Below are positions 54,426 through 63,125 of a DNA stretch of 64,000 nt, piece after piece. The stretch covers positions 395,669 to 459,668 of the forward strand of contig NZ_JAQSUW010000017.1 of the NCBI RefSeq assembly GCF_028649395.1, in the 5' to 3' direction. Position numbers and translations under genes: made by a program. Position 1 is the first letter of the stretch; every line of letters begins with the position of its first letter. Source of the DNA: Pseudomonas sp. Gutcm_11s. Its GTDB lineage: Bacteria > Pseudomonadota > Gammaproteobacteria > Pseudomonadales > Pseudomonadaceae. The notes under the pieces are model-generated. The model was not told the origin of the DNA and searched no databases. It worked only from the letters and a program-made list of their open reading frames with translations.

Positions 54426-55034
54426 ATGTTGACCATCTTCTTCGCCGCCATGCTGTTCGGCCTGGCCTTCTGTGCGTCCCCTGGCGCCGTTTTCAGTGAG
54501 ACCCTGCGCCGCGGCCTGACCGGCGGTTTCCGCCCGGCGCTGCTGGTGCAGCTCGGCTCGCTGATTGGCGACGCGGTGTGGGCGGTGATCGGCCTGACCA
54601 GCCTGATTCTGCTGCTTGCCCAGGACAGTGTGCGGGTGCCGCTGACCATCGCCTGTGCGGCCTACCTGGCCTGGCTCGGTATCCAGGGCCTGCGCGACGC
54701 CTGGCAACCGCCGGCACAGGAGGAAGGTGGTCAGCAGGGACGCAATGCCTTCGGTGCCGGCGCCCTGCTGTCGCTGTCGAATCCGAAGAACATCGTGTTC
54801 TGGGGCGCGCTGGGCAGTGCGCTGGCGGGCATCGTCGAGGGCACGCCGAGCCACATGGAGATGGCGGTGTTCTTCGCCGGTTTCATGCTCGCCTCAGTGC
54901 TCTGGTGCTTCATCTGCGCGGCACTGGTGGACTGGCTGCGGCGCTATACCTCGCAGCTCTGGCATCGCATCAGCTATGCCGGCTGCGGCCTGCTGTTGCT
55001 GGCGCTGGCCGGCCTGACCCTGCGCGGTCTGTAA
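54426..55034 (+). CDS. chpE: LysE/RhtB-family exporter ChpE
   Basis: A 202-residue inner-membrane protein with six hydrophobic segments. The family loop CASPGAVFSETLRRGLTGG is near 18-36, and LSLSNPKNIVFW near 115 matches LysE exporters of amino acids. Substrate and link to twitching are unclear. It ends three bases before the convergent rsmE stop, with no obvious terminator between. Confidence 0.92.
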   Translation: MLTIFFAAMLFGLAFCASPGAVFSETLRRGLTGGFRPALLVQLGSLIGDAVWAVIGLTSLILLLAQDSVRVPLTIACAAYLAWLGIQGLRDAWQPPAQEEGGQQGRNAFGAGALLSLSNPKNIVFWGALGSALAGIVEGTPSHMEMAVFFAGFMLASVLWCFICAALVDWLRRYTSQLWHRISYAGCGLLLLALAGLTLRGL

Positions 55035-55037
55035 CGG

Positions 55038-55757
55038 CTAGAAATCGCCCCACAGCTGCTGAGCCACGGCCAGCGCCACCACCGGCGCGGTCTCGGTACG
55101 CAGTACCCGCGGGCCGAGGCGCGCGGCATGGAAACCTGCAGCCTTGGCCTGCTCCACCTCGGCGTCGGTCAGGCCGCCTTCCGGGCCGATCAGGAAGGCC
55201 AGGGTCTGCGGCTTGGCGTGGCTCTCCAGTGGTGCCGCCACCGGGTGCAGGACCAGCTTGAGCTCGGCCTGCACGCCGGCCTGCCATTCGGCCAGGGGCT
55301 GTGGTGCGTGGATGACCGGCAGCACCGAGCGGCCGCACTGCTCGCAGGCGCTGATCGCCACCTGGCGCCAGTGGGCCAGGCGCTTGTCGGCGCGTTCGTC
55401 CTTCAGGCGCACTTCGCAGCGCTCGGAAACGATCGGGGTGATCTCGCTGGCGCCCAGTTCGGTGGCCTTCTGGATCGCCCAGTCCATGCGTTCGCCGCGC
55501 GACAGGCCCTGGCCCAGGTGCACCTGCAGGCTCGACTCGGTCTGCCCGGCGAACTGTTCACGCAACTCCACCCGTACTGCCTTCTTGCCCACCTCGATCA
55601 GCTCGCCGAGGAACTCCTGGCCGCTGCCGTCGAACAGCTGCACGGCATCGCCAGCCGCATGCCGCAGCACGCGGCCGATGTAATGGGCCTGGGCCTCGGG
55701 CAGTTCGTGCTGGCCAAGGGAGAGCGGGGCGTCGATGAAGAAGCGGGACAGGCGCAT
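55038..55757 (-). CDS. rsmE: 16S rRNA m3U1498 methyltransferase
   Basis: A 239-residue SPOUT-fold enzyme that methylates U1498 of 16S rRNA. PUA-like N-terminal domain (1-70), knot motifs AFLIGPEGGLTDAEV near 180 and LGPRVLRTETAP near 210. MRLSRFFIDAPLSL at 55757 is the family start. It follows bioA by 44 bp in the leftward direction. Confidence 0.96.
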   Translation of the reverse strand: MRLSRFFIDAPLSLGQHELPEAQAHYIGRVLRHAAGDAVQLFDGSGQEFLGELIEVGKKAVRVELREQFAGQTESSLQVHLGQGLSRGERMDWAIQKATELGASEITPIVSERCEVRLKDERADKRLAHWRQVAISACEQCGRSVLPVIHAPQPLAEWQAGVQAELKLVLHPVAAPLESHAKPQTLAFLIGPEGGLTDAEVEQAKAAGFHAARLGPRVLRTETAPVVALAVAQQLWGDF

Positions 55758-55801
55758 GGTGGTATTCGTGCTGAGTAACAGGCGCGCAGTTTACCCGCTG
55801 A

Positions 55802-57208
55802 TCAGCCGGGGTCGCGATGGTTGGGGTACAGATCGGCCTGCACGGACACGCTGAGCGACTCGCGGGTGGCGATATCGATGCCTTCGCTGGCCACGTCGGC
55901 GAGGAAGTCGATCTGTTCGGGCGTGATCACATAGGGCGGCAGGAAGTACACCACGCTGCCCAGTGGGCGCAGCAGGGCGCCGCGGGTCAGCGCGTGCTGG
56001 TACACCGCCAGGCCGCGGCGTTCCTGCCAGGGGTAGGCGGTCTTGCTCGGCTTGTCCTTGACCATCTCGATGGCCAGAGCCATGCCGGTCTGGCGGACCT
56101 CGGCCACGTGCGGATGGTCGGCCAGGTGCGCGGTGGCGCTGGCCATGCGCGCGGACAGTGCTTGGTTGTTCTCGATGACGTTGTCGTCACGGAAGATGTC
56201 GAGGGTCGCCAGGGCCGCGGCACAGGCCAGCGGGTTGCCGGTGTAGGTGTGCGAGTGGAGGAAGGCGCGCAGGGTCGCGTAGTCGTCGTAGAAGGCGCCG
56301 TACACCTCGTCCGTGGTGAGCACCGCGGCCATCGGCAGGTAGCCGCCGGTCAGCGCCTTGGATAGCACCAGGAAGTCCGGAGTAATGCCGGCTTGCTCAC
56401 AGGCGAACATGGTCCCGGTGCGGCCGAAGCCGACAGCGATCTCGTCGTGGATCAGGTGCACGCCATGGCGGTCGCAGGCCTCGCGCAGCAGCTTGAGGTA
56501 GATCGGGTGGTACATGCGCATGCCGCCGGCGCCCTGGATCAGCGGCTCGACGATGACTGCCGCCACTTCGTGGGCGTGCTGCTCCAGCGTCTGCTCCATG
56601 GCGGCGAACATGGTGCGCGAGTGTTCTTCCCAGCCCATGCCCTCGGGACGCAGGTAGCAGTCCGGGCTCGGCACCTTGATCGTGTCGAGCAGCAGCGCCT
56701 TGTAGGTGTCGGTGAACAGCGCCACGTCGCCCACCGACATCGCCGCCACCGTCTCGCCGTGGTAGCTGTTGGTCAGGGTGATGAAGCGCTTCTTCGCAGG
56801 CGCACCGGTGTTGATCCAGTAGTGGTGGCTCATTTTCAGCGCCACCTCGATACCCGAGGAGCCGTTGTCGGCGTAGAACACCTTGTTCAGCCCGGCCGGG
56901 GTGATCTGCACCAGGCGCTCGGACAGCTCGACCACCGGCGCGTGGGTGAAGCCGGCCAGCATCACGTGTTCCAGGCTCTCCAGCTGATCCTTGATGCGCT
57001 GGTTGATGCGCGGGTTGCCATGGCCGAACACGTTGACCCACCAGGAGCTGACCGCATCGAGGTAGCGCTTGCCGTCGAAGTCCTCGAGCCAGACGCCATC
57101 ACCACGCCTGATCGGAATCAGCGGCAGGCGTTCGTGGTCTTTCATCTGGGTGCAGGGGTGCCACAGCACGGCGAGGTCGCGCTGCATCCACTGGGTGTTC
57201 TGGCTCAT
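55802..57208 (-). CDS. bioA: Adenosylmethionine-8-amino-7-oxononanoate aminotransferase
   Basis: A 468-residue PLP aminotransferase that makes 7,8-diaminopelargonate in biotin synthesis, using SAM as amino donor. WHPCTQMKDHE near 17 is the BioA-specific N-terminal motif; DNGSSGIEVALK near 115 and the PLP lysine in LVLSKALTGGYLP near 285 follow. GGAG precedes the ATG at 57208. The other bio genes are not in the window. Confidence 0.95.
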   Translation of the reverse strand: MSQNTQWMQRDLAVLWHPCTQMKDHERLPLIPIRRGDGVWLEDFDGKRYLDAVSSWWVNVFGHGNPRINQRIKDQLESLEHVMLAGFTHAPVVELSERLVQITPAGLNKVFYADNGSSGIEVALKMSHHYWINTGAPAKKRFITLTNSYHGETVAAMSVGDVALFTDTYKALLLDTIKVPSPDCYLRPEGMGWEEHSRTMFAAMEQTLEQHAHEVAAVIVEPLIQGAGGMRMYHPIYLKLLREACDRHGVHLIHDEIAVGFGRTGTMFACEQAGITPDFLVLSKALTGGYLPMAAVLTTDEVYGAFYDDYATLRAFLHSHTYTGNPLACAAALATLDIFRDDNVIENNQALSARMASATAHLADHPHVAEVRQTGMALAIEMVKDKPSKTAYPWQERRGLAVYQHALTRGALLRPLGSVVYFLPPYVITPEQIDFLADVASEGIDIATRESLSVSVQADLYPNHRDPG

Positions 57209-57448
57209 GGTTCATCTCCGCTACGACAGTGGCTGAGACTAACAGATGGCCTGCCGCGGCACGTGATCACCGTTGGTGCCGGGAAAAGCGCCATTCAGAG
57301 CCATCGCGCGAACCCGAGCCGGTGCCGGTGGACTAACTGCCTGGTCGGTAATCATCTGGTTACTCGATATTTCGCAGCGAAAAATTCCGCTTTTAATCGA
57401 TGCGTTTGCCGCTAGGCTTTCCCCATTCAGTCATTCGGACGCTTTCTT
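57209..57448. other. 240-bp divergent intergenic region, bioA / cytochrome b561
   Basis: No reading frame or RNA gene is evident. The right half turns AT-richer (about 57355-57400, including CGATATTTCGCAGCG and CGCTTTTAATCGATGCG), as expected for the b561 promoter side. I cannot fix a -35/-10 pair with confidence. Confidence 0.5.
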
Positions 57449-58003
57449 ATGCAGTGGCGCAATTCGCAATCCACCTACGGCCTGGTCAGCATCGCGCTGC
57501 ACTGGCTGGTGGCCCTGGCGGTGTTCGGCCTGTTCGGCCTGGGCCTGTGGATGGTCGGCCTGGACTACTACAGCAGCTGGTATCGCACCGCGCCGGACCT
57601 GCACAAGAGCATCGGCATCACCCTGTTCGCTGTCATGCTGGGTCGCCTGGCCTGGCGTTTCCTCAGCCCGCCCCCGCCGGCACCGAGCAACCACGGTGCG
57701 GCGACGCGCCTGGCCTCCAAGGCCGGTCATGCCTTCCTCTATTTCGCCCTGTTCGCCCTGATGCTCAGCGGCTACCTGATTTCCACCGCCGATGACCGCG
57801 GCATCGCCGTGTTCGGCCTGTTCGAGGTGCCGGCCACACTGACCAGCATCCCGGACCAGGCCGATGTCGCCGGCCTGATCCACGAATACCTCGCCTGGGC
57901 CCTGGTGATCTTCGCCGGTCTGCATGCTCTGGCAGCCCTCAAACACCATTTCATTGACCGTGACGCCACCCTGGTGCGCATGTTCGGTCGCACCGGCAAG
58001 TAA
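57449..58003 (+). CDS. Cytochrome b561 family protein
   Basis: A 184-residue inner-membrane protein with four hydrophobic helices (about 12-35, 50-68, 90-110, 140-163) and histidines in helical positions for two hemes (ALHWLV, LHKSIG, GHAFLYF, HEYLAWALVIFAGLHALAALKHHF). It probably shuttles electrons between quinone and periplasmic or small-molecule acceptors. It precedes a YceI gene by 18 bp; this b561-YceI pairing is frequent and suggests joint work on a quinone or lipid-like ligand. Confidence 0.92.
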   Translation: MQWRNSQSTYGLVSIALHWLVALAVFGLFGLGLWMVGLDYYSSWYRTAPDLHKSIGITLFAVMLGRLAWRFLSPPPPAPSNHGAATRLASKAGHAFLYFALFALMLSGYLISTADDRGIAVFGLFEVPATLTSIPDQADVAGLIHEYLAWALVIFAGLHALAALKHHFIDRDATLVRMFGRTGK

Positions 58004-58021
58004 CCCACAAGGAGACTGTTA

Positions 58022-58597
58022 ATGTTCAAGAAATCCATCGCCGCCCTGACCCTGGGTGCTGCACTGTTCGCCGGCCAGGCCATGGCCGCCGACTACGCCA
58101 TCGACAAGCAGGGCCAGCACGCCTTCATCAACTTCAAGATCAGCCACCTGGGCTACAGCTGGCTGTACGGCACCTTCAAGGACTTCGACGGCAGCTTCAG
58201 CTTCGACGCCAAGGCGCCGGAAGCGAGCAAGGTAAAGGTGACCATCAACACCGCCAGCGTCGACTCCAACCACGCCGAGCGTGACAAGCACCTGCGCAGC
58301 GGCGACTTCCTCAACGTCGACAAGAACCCGACCGCGACCTTCGAGTCCACCTCGGTCAAGAGCACCGGCGAAGGCACTGCCGACATCACCGGCAACCTGA
58401 CCCTGAACGGCGTGACCAAGCCGGTAGTGATCGCCGCCAAGTTCATCGGTGAAGGCAGCGACCCGTGGGGCGGCTACCGCGCCGGCTTCGAGGGCAGCAC
58501 CAAGCTGAAGCTGAAGGACTTCGACATCCAGAAGGACCTCGGCCCGGCTTCCCAGGAAGTGGAGCTGACCCTCTCCGTCGAGGGCGTTCGCCAGTAA
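58022..58597 (+). CDS. YceI-family periplasmic lipid/isoprenoid-binding protein
   Basis: A 191-residue protein with a signal peptide (MFKKSIAALTLGAALFAGQAMA, here cut as AMA|AD near 22) and a lipocalin-like YceI barrel: HAFINFKISHLGYSWLYG, HLRSGDFLNVDKNP, LTLNGVTKPV. Relatives bind polyisoprenoids. The position matches P. aeruginosa PA0423 (PasP), a secreted protease, but catalytic residues for that are not obvious. AAGGAG precedes the ATG. A strong terminator follows at 58674. Confidence 0.93.
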   Translation: MFKKSIAALTLGAALFAGQAMAADYAIDKQGQHAFINFKISHLGYSWLYGTFKDFDGSFSFDAKAPEASKVKVTINTASVDSNHAERDKHLRSGDFLNVDKNPTATFESTSVKSTGEGTADITGNLTLNGVTKPVVIAAKFIGEGSDPWGGYRAGFEGSTKLKLKDFDIQKDLGPASQEVELTLSVEGVRQ

Positions 58598-58673
58598 TCG
58601 GCTTTGCTGGGTGGCAGACGGGCAGCCTGCTGCTCGTCTGCTCCCGCTGAAGTCAGCTGCTTTCGTAGTGGCA

Positions 58674-58705
58674 TAAAAAAGCCGGCCCTGGGGCCGGCTT
58701 TTTTA
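58674..58705. terminator. Bidirectional terminator between YceI and rhlE2 genes
   Basis: Stem GCCGGCC/GGCCGGC (58681-58687 with 58692-58698) with AAAAAAA before and TTTTTT after can end both convergent transcripts. Confidence 0.92.
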
Positions 58706-58717
58706 TTGCGCGGAAGA

Positions 58718-60607
58718 TTACTCCGCGGAGTCGCTCTTGCGCGTCAGCAGTGCCGGCTTCTCGCTGCGCGGACGGCTGTCCTGCAGGCTTTCCAGCTGCT
58801 CCATGGTCGGCAGGCGCTCACCCTTGCGGATGATCAGCGGCTGCTTGGTGGCGCGGCTGTCCTGCACGGCTGGCTCCTGGCGCTCGTAGCGCGCTTCGTC
58901 GCGACGACCGCCGCCCTGGGCGCGCTGGCCACCCTGACGCTGGCCGCGGTTCTGACCCTGGCCTTGGCCCTGGCGCTGACCTGCAGGCTTGCCCTGACGC
59001 TGGCCGCCCTGACCACCACCACCGCCCTGGCGCTGGCCCTGCTGGCCGCCCTGGCTGCGCTGGCCCTGACCTTGTCCGCCGCCCTGGCCACCGCGGCGCG
59101 GGTTGCGACCCTGGGGTTTCGGCTGGGTAGGGACGTAGTCGGCGCGGTTGCCGAAGTTGTCGAAGTCGTCGTCGAGGAACTCTTCCGGGTCACGGTTGGG
59201 CTGCGCCGCCGGGGCCTGGGATTGTTGCGGCTTGGGCTGACGCGGCTGGCGCGCCTGCTGCTGGCCCTGGGCCGGCTGCTGCTCGCCTTCACCGGCGCCC
59301 TTGCCTTTGCCGCGACGACGCTTGCGCTTCTTGCCCTGGCCTTCGCCGGCTTCGCCGTTGGCCTTGGGCTCGTGCTTGGCTTCGTGCTTGGGCTTGTCGG
59401 CACGCGGCTGGCGCTCTGGGCGCGGGCCGCGCACTTCCGGTTTTTCCGCCTCGACGGTGGCCGGGTCGAAGCCCTGAGTGTCGCCATCCGGGATGCGCTG
59501 CTTGGTCAGGCGCTCGATGGCCTTGAGCAGTTTCTCCTCGTCCGGCGCCACCAGCGAGATGGCCTCGCCACTGCGACCGGCACGGCCGGTACGGCCGATA
59601 CGGTGGACGTAGTCTTCCTCGACGTTGGGCAGCTCGAAGTTGACCACGTGGGGCAGCTGGTCGATGTCCAGGCCGCGGGCGGCGATGTCGGTGGCAACCA
59701 GGATGCGTACCTGGTTGGCCTTGAAGTCGGCCAGGGCCTTGGTGCGGGCGTTCTGGCTCTTGTTGCCGTGGATCGCGGCGGCCGGCAGGCCGTGCTTGTC
59801 CAGGTACTCGGCCAGGCGGTTGGCGCCGTGCTTGGTACGGGTGAAGACCAGCACCTGCTCCCAGGCACCGATGGTCACCAGGTGCGCCAGCAGCGCGCGC
59901 TTGTGGCTGGCCGGCAGACGGAACACGCGCTGCTCGATGCGCTCGACCGTGGTGTTCGGCGGCGTTACTTCGATGCGCTCCGGATCGTGCAGCAGCTTGC
60001 TGGCGAGGTCGGTGATGTCCTTGGAGAAGGTCGCCGAGAACAGCAGGTTCTGACGTTGGGCCGGCAGCTTGGCCAGCACCTTCTTCACGTCGTGGATGAA
60101 GCCCATGTCGAGCATGCGGTCGGCTTCGTCGAGAACCAGGATCTCCACGTGCGACAGGTCGATGGCCTTCTGGTTGGCCAGGTCGAGCAGTCGGCCGGGG
60201 CAGGCGACCAGAACGTCGACGCCCTTGGCCAGGGCCTGTACCTGCGGATTCATGCCGACGCCGCCGAAGATGCAGGCGCTGACGAATTTCAGGTCGCGGG
60301 CATACACCTTGAAGCTGTCATGCACCTGGGCGGCCAGCTCGCGGGTCGGGGTCAGTACCAGTACGCGCGGCTGCTTCGGGCCGTGGCGGTGTTCGCGGTC
60401 CGGATGGCCGCCCGGGAACAGGCGCTCCAGGATCGGCAGGGCGAAGCCCGCGGTTTTACCAGTACCGGTCTGGGCGGCAACCATCAGGTCGCGGCCTTGC
60501 AACACGGCGGGAATGGCCCGCTGCTGCACCGGAGTGGGTTGGGTGTAGCCGGCAGCTTCTACCGCATTGGCTAAAGCCTCGGAGAGACCGAGGGAAACAA
60601 AGGACAT
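58718..60607 (-). CDS. rhlE2: DEAD-box RNA helicase RhlE2 with long low-complexity tail
   Basis: A 629-residue protein. The helicase core (1-375) has Q motif YTQPTPVQQRAIP, AQTGTGKT, PTRELA, DEAD in LVLDEADRML, SATFS, ATDIAARGLD and HRIGRTGRAG. From about 390 the tail is basic (GKKRKRRRGKGKG near 428) and then Gly/Gln/Arg-rich (about 500-580). The RhlE2 orthologue of P. aeruginosa has a similar tail that binds RNA and RNase E and affects RNA turnover. MSFVSLGLSEALA at 60607 is the start. Confidence 0.94.
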   Translation of the reverse strand: MSFVSLGLSEALANAVEAAGYTQPTPVQQRAIPAVLQGRDLMVAAQTGTGKTAGFALPILERLFPGGHPDREHRHGPKQPRVLVLTPTRELAAQVHDSFKVYARDLKFVSACIFGGVGMNPQVQALAKGVDVLVACPGRLLDLANQKAIDLSHVEILVLDEADRMLDMGFIHDVKKVLAKLPAQRQNLLFSATFSKDITDLASKLLHDPERIEVTPPNTTVERIEQRVFRLPASHKRALLAHLVTIGAWEQVLVFTRTKHGANRLAEYLDKHGLPAAAIHGNKSQNARTKALADFKANQVRILVATDIAARGLDIDQLPHVVNFELPNVEEDYVHRIGRTGRAGRSGEAISLVAPDEEKLLKAIERLTKQRIPDGDTQGFDPATVEAEKPEVRGPRPERQPRADKPKHEAKHEPKANGEAGEGQGKKRKRRRGKGKGAGEGEQQPAQGQQQARQPRQPKPQQSQAPAAQPNRDPEEFLDDDFDNFGNRADYVPTQPKPQGRNPRRGGQGGGQGQGQRSQGGQQGQRQGGGGGQGGQRQGKPAGQRQGQGQGQNRGQRQGGQRAQGGGRRDEARYERQEPAVQDSRATKQPLIIRKGERLPTMEQLESLQDSRPRSEKPALLTRKSDSAE

Positions 60608-60743
60608 GAGTCATCCTGTCATATTGGGGCGAAGGCCCATTGGGGAAGTTGCCTGGCTTGAATCGCTCTTGCTGAACGATCCCGTCCGGTACTGCTGGGC
60701 GATGGGTTGCCGAGCATCCGGGCGCAAGCCTGGCGGGTGCCCG

Positions 60744-60765
60744 GAGTATAACAGACCAATATGGT
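60744..60765 (-). promoter_or_regulatory. Candidate rhlE2 promoter -10 with adjacent dyad
   Basis: Reading leftward, TGTTATACT forms an extended -10 (TATACT at 60749-60744). Immediately upstream, GACCA-ATA-TGGTC (60753-60765) is a perfect dyad covering the spacer. The position, about 140 bp before the ATG, leaves a long 5' leader. No -35 is obvious. Confidence 0.4.
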
Positions 60766-60806
60766 CGCGCCGCTAGCTGCCCGTCGCCTGATTTGCGTGA
60801 CCTGGA

Positions 60807-61577
60807 TCAGTCCTTGGCGGCGATCGGCGCGTCCGGTGGCTCGGCGTAGCGCGCCTGCAGGCGTGCATGGGCGTCCTCCTGCTTGAAGCGGCGCAGCTCG
60901 ATGGCGAAGCGTTTGGCCAGCTCCTCCAGCTGCGGAGTGCGGCGCAGCGCCAGGTACAGGCGGTCGGTGCCGAGGGCCTTGGGGTTGTAGCCGAGCTGGC
61001 GGCCGAGGTTCATCTGGCTGGCCAGGTACAGGCCGGCGCGACGGTCGTTGACCACCAGGTCGACGCGCTGGCGCACCAGCTTGCCGAGGTTGGCCTCGTG
61101 GCTCGGCGCTTCCTCGCGGCTGAACAGGCGCGAGTCGCGGAACGCCTTGTCGTTGTACCAGTAGCCTGGCGAGGTGCCGATCAGCAGGTCGCGCAGGTCG
61201 TCCAGCTTGCGATAGGGGTAGGGACGCTGGCGTGCATAGAACAGCACGAACTCCACTTCCGACAGCGGCTCCTCGATGAACAGCATCTTCGGCTCGCGCT
61301 CGGGCAGGCGGAAGATGTCGAGAATGCCGTCGGCATGGCCTTGCTCGAAGGCCAGCAGGCAGCGCTTCCAGGGCAGGAACTGCCACTCCACCTCGACGCC
61401 CAGGCGGCGCAGCACTTCGGCGCTGATCTCGTAGTCGAGCCCGACCGGGCGGCCGTTCTCTTCGTAGACGTAGGGGGCCCAGGCCTCGGTGACGATGCGC
61501 AGCGGCTCCGCCCTCGCCGTCAGGGCGAGGGAGCAGAGCATCAAGGCGGCAATTAGCTGGCGCTGGAATAATGGCAT
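60807..61577 (-). CDS. Periplasmic solute-binding protein, family 3 type
   Basis: A 256-residue protein with a signal peptide (MPLFQRQLIAALMLCSLALTARA, cleavage after ARA near 23) and a type 2 periplasmic-binding fold: LRIVTEAWAPYVYEENGRPVG style N-lobe, DILDIFRLPEREP near 85 and VVNDRRAGLYLA near 175. No permease or ATPase gene adjoins it, so it may be a stand-alone sensor-type or orphan binding protein. Ligand unknown. It lies 63 bp after ppnN on the same strand. Confidence 0.87.
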   Translation of the reverse strand: MPLFQRQLIAALMLCSLALTARAEPLRIVTEAWAPYVYEENGRPVGLDYEISAEVLRRLGVEVEWQFLPWKRCLLAFEQGHADGILDIFRLPEREPKMLFIEEPLSEVEFVLFYARQRPYPYRKLDDLRDLLIGTSPGYWYNDKAFRDSRLFSREEAPSHEANLGKLVRQRVDLVVNDRRAGLYLASQMNLGRQLGYNPKALGTDRLYLALRRTPQLEELAKRFAIELRRFKQEDAHARLQARYAEPPDAPIAAKD

Positions 61578-61640
61578 AAGGCCAGAGTAATGAGTTTCAC
61601 CCTGGCTGAAAAGTAAGCAATAGGTCGAAGCCGCTTCGAC

Positions 61641-63017
61641 TCAGTCGACTACCCGATAGCAGGGCACATAGGCGCTGCCGCCTGGCAGTTTCATGCGGTG
61701 CTGCTCGACGAAGGCCTGCAGCAGCCGGTCCAGCGGGCGCATGATGCTCGGCTCTCCCTTGATCTCGTAGGGGCCGTGCTCCTCGATCATGCGGATGCCA
61801 TGCGCCTTGACGTTGCCGGCGACGATGCCGGAGAAGGCACGGCGCAGGTTGGCGGCCAGTTCGTGCAGCGGCTGCTCGCGGGTCAGGTTGAGCGCGGCCA
61901 TGCTGGCGTGGGTCGGTTCGAACGGGTGCTGGAAGCCCTCGTCGATCTTCAGCAGCCAGTTGAAGTGGAAGGCGTCGTTGCGCTCGCGGCGGAACTGCTC
62001 CACTTCCTTGATGCCGGCGGCCATCTGTCGCGCTACTTCGGCCGGGTCGTTGACGATCACCTGGTAGCGTTGCTGGGCGGCCCTGCCCAGGGTCGCGCCG
62101 ATGAAGTCGTGCAGCTGCTGCAGGTAGAGCTCGGCGCTCCTCGGTCCGGTGAGGATCACCGGGAAGGGCAGCTCGGCATTGTCCGGATGGGTGAGGATGC
62201 CCAGCAGGTAGAGGAATTCCTCGGCCGTGCCGACCCCGCCGGGGAAGATGATGATGCCGTGGCCGACGCGGACGAAGGCCTCCAGGCGCTTCTCGATGTC
62301 CGGCAGGATCACCAGCTCGTTGACGATCGGGTTGGGCGCCTCGGCGGCGATGATGCCCGGCTCGGTCAGGCCCAGGTAACGCGCGCCGACGATGCGCTGC
62401 TTGGCGTGGGCGATGGTGGCGCCCTTCATCGGTCCCTTCATCACGCCCGGGCCGCAACCGGTGCAGACGTCCAGGCGGCGCAGGCCGAGCTCGTGGCCGA
62501 CCTTCTTGGTGTACTTGTATTCCTCGGTGCTGATCGAGTGGCCGCCCCAGCACACCACCATCCGCGGCTCGACGCCGGCGCGCAGGGTGCGGGCGTTGCG
62601 CAGCAGGTGGAAGACGTAGTCGGTGATGCCCTGCGAGCTGTCGAAGTCGATGCGCTGGTTCTCCAGCTCGCTCTGCGTGTAGACGATGTCGCGCAGGGCG
62701 CTGAACAGCATCTCGCGGGTACTGGCGATCATCTCGCCATCGACGAAGGCGTCGGCCGGCGCGTTGCGCAGCTCCAGGCGGATGCCGCGGTCCTGCTGGT
62801 GGATCAGCACCTCGAAGTCCGGGTAGGCCTCGAGAATGGTCTTGGCGTTGTCGCTGTGCGAACCGGTGTTGAGGATCGCCAGGGCGCACTGGCGGAACAG
62901 GGCGTAGATGCTGCCGGAGCCGGTCTCGCGCAGCTGCTGCACTTCACGCTGGGAAAGGGTTTCCAGGCTGCCCTTGGGGCTTACCGAGGCATTGATCTTG
63001 TTGCGTACCAGATTCAT
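61641..63017 (-). CDS. ppnN: Pyrimidine/purine nucleotide 5'-monophosphate nucleosidase PpnN
   Basis: A 458-residue LOG-family enzyme cleaving nucleoside monophosphates to base and ribose phosphate. The N-terminal domain (1-135) is followed by the Rossmann-like LOG core (VVCWGGHSISTEEYKYTKK near 148; GCGPGVMKGPMKGA near 183; catalytic IFPGGVGTAEEFLYL near 250). The E. coli enzyme is controlled by (p)ppGpp. MNLVRNKINASVSP at 63017 matches the family. Confidence 0.94.
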   Translation of the reverse strand: MNLVRNKINASVSPKGSLETLSQREVQQLRETGSGSIYALFRQCALAILNTGSHSDNAKTILEAYPDFEVLIHQQDRGIRLELRNAPADAFVDGEMIASTREMLFSALRDIVYTQSELENQRIDFDSSQGITDYVFHLLRNARTLRAGVEPRMVVCWGGHSISTEEYKYTKKVGHELGLRRLDVCTGCGPGVMKGPMKGATIAHAKQRIVGARYLGLTEPGIIAAEAPNPIVNELVILPDIEKRLEAFVRVGHGIIIFPGGVGTAEEFLYLLGILTHPDNAELPFPVILTGPRSAELYLQQLHDFIGATLGRAAQQRYQVIVNDPAEVARQMAAGIKEVEQFRRERNDAFHFNWLLKIDEGFQHPFEPTHASMAALNLTREQPLHELAANLRRAFSGIVAGNVKAHGIRMIEEHGPYEIKGEPSIMRPLDRLLQAFVEQHRMKLPGGSAYVPCYRVVD

Positions 63018-63084
63018 CGAGGCTTCCGTGTCGGACGCGCGCCCGCGTCGGAATCGCGGCGCGCAGGGTGTGTCTGGTATGAGA

Positions 63085-63120
63085 TCGCGCCGCCGCCGCG
63101 AAGTTGCCGCGGCGGCGCGC
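63085..63120 (-). terminator. GC-rich hairpin downstream of metF
   Basis: Arms CGCGCCGCCGCCGCG (63086-63100) and CCGCGGCGGCGCG (63107-63119) pair strongly, six bases beyond the metF stop. No T-tract follows, so termination would need help; it could instead protect the metF 3' end. Confidence 0.5.
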
Positions 63121-63125
63121 TCGCC

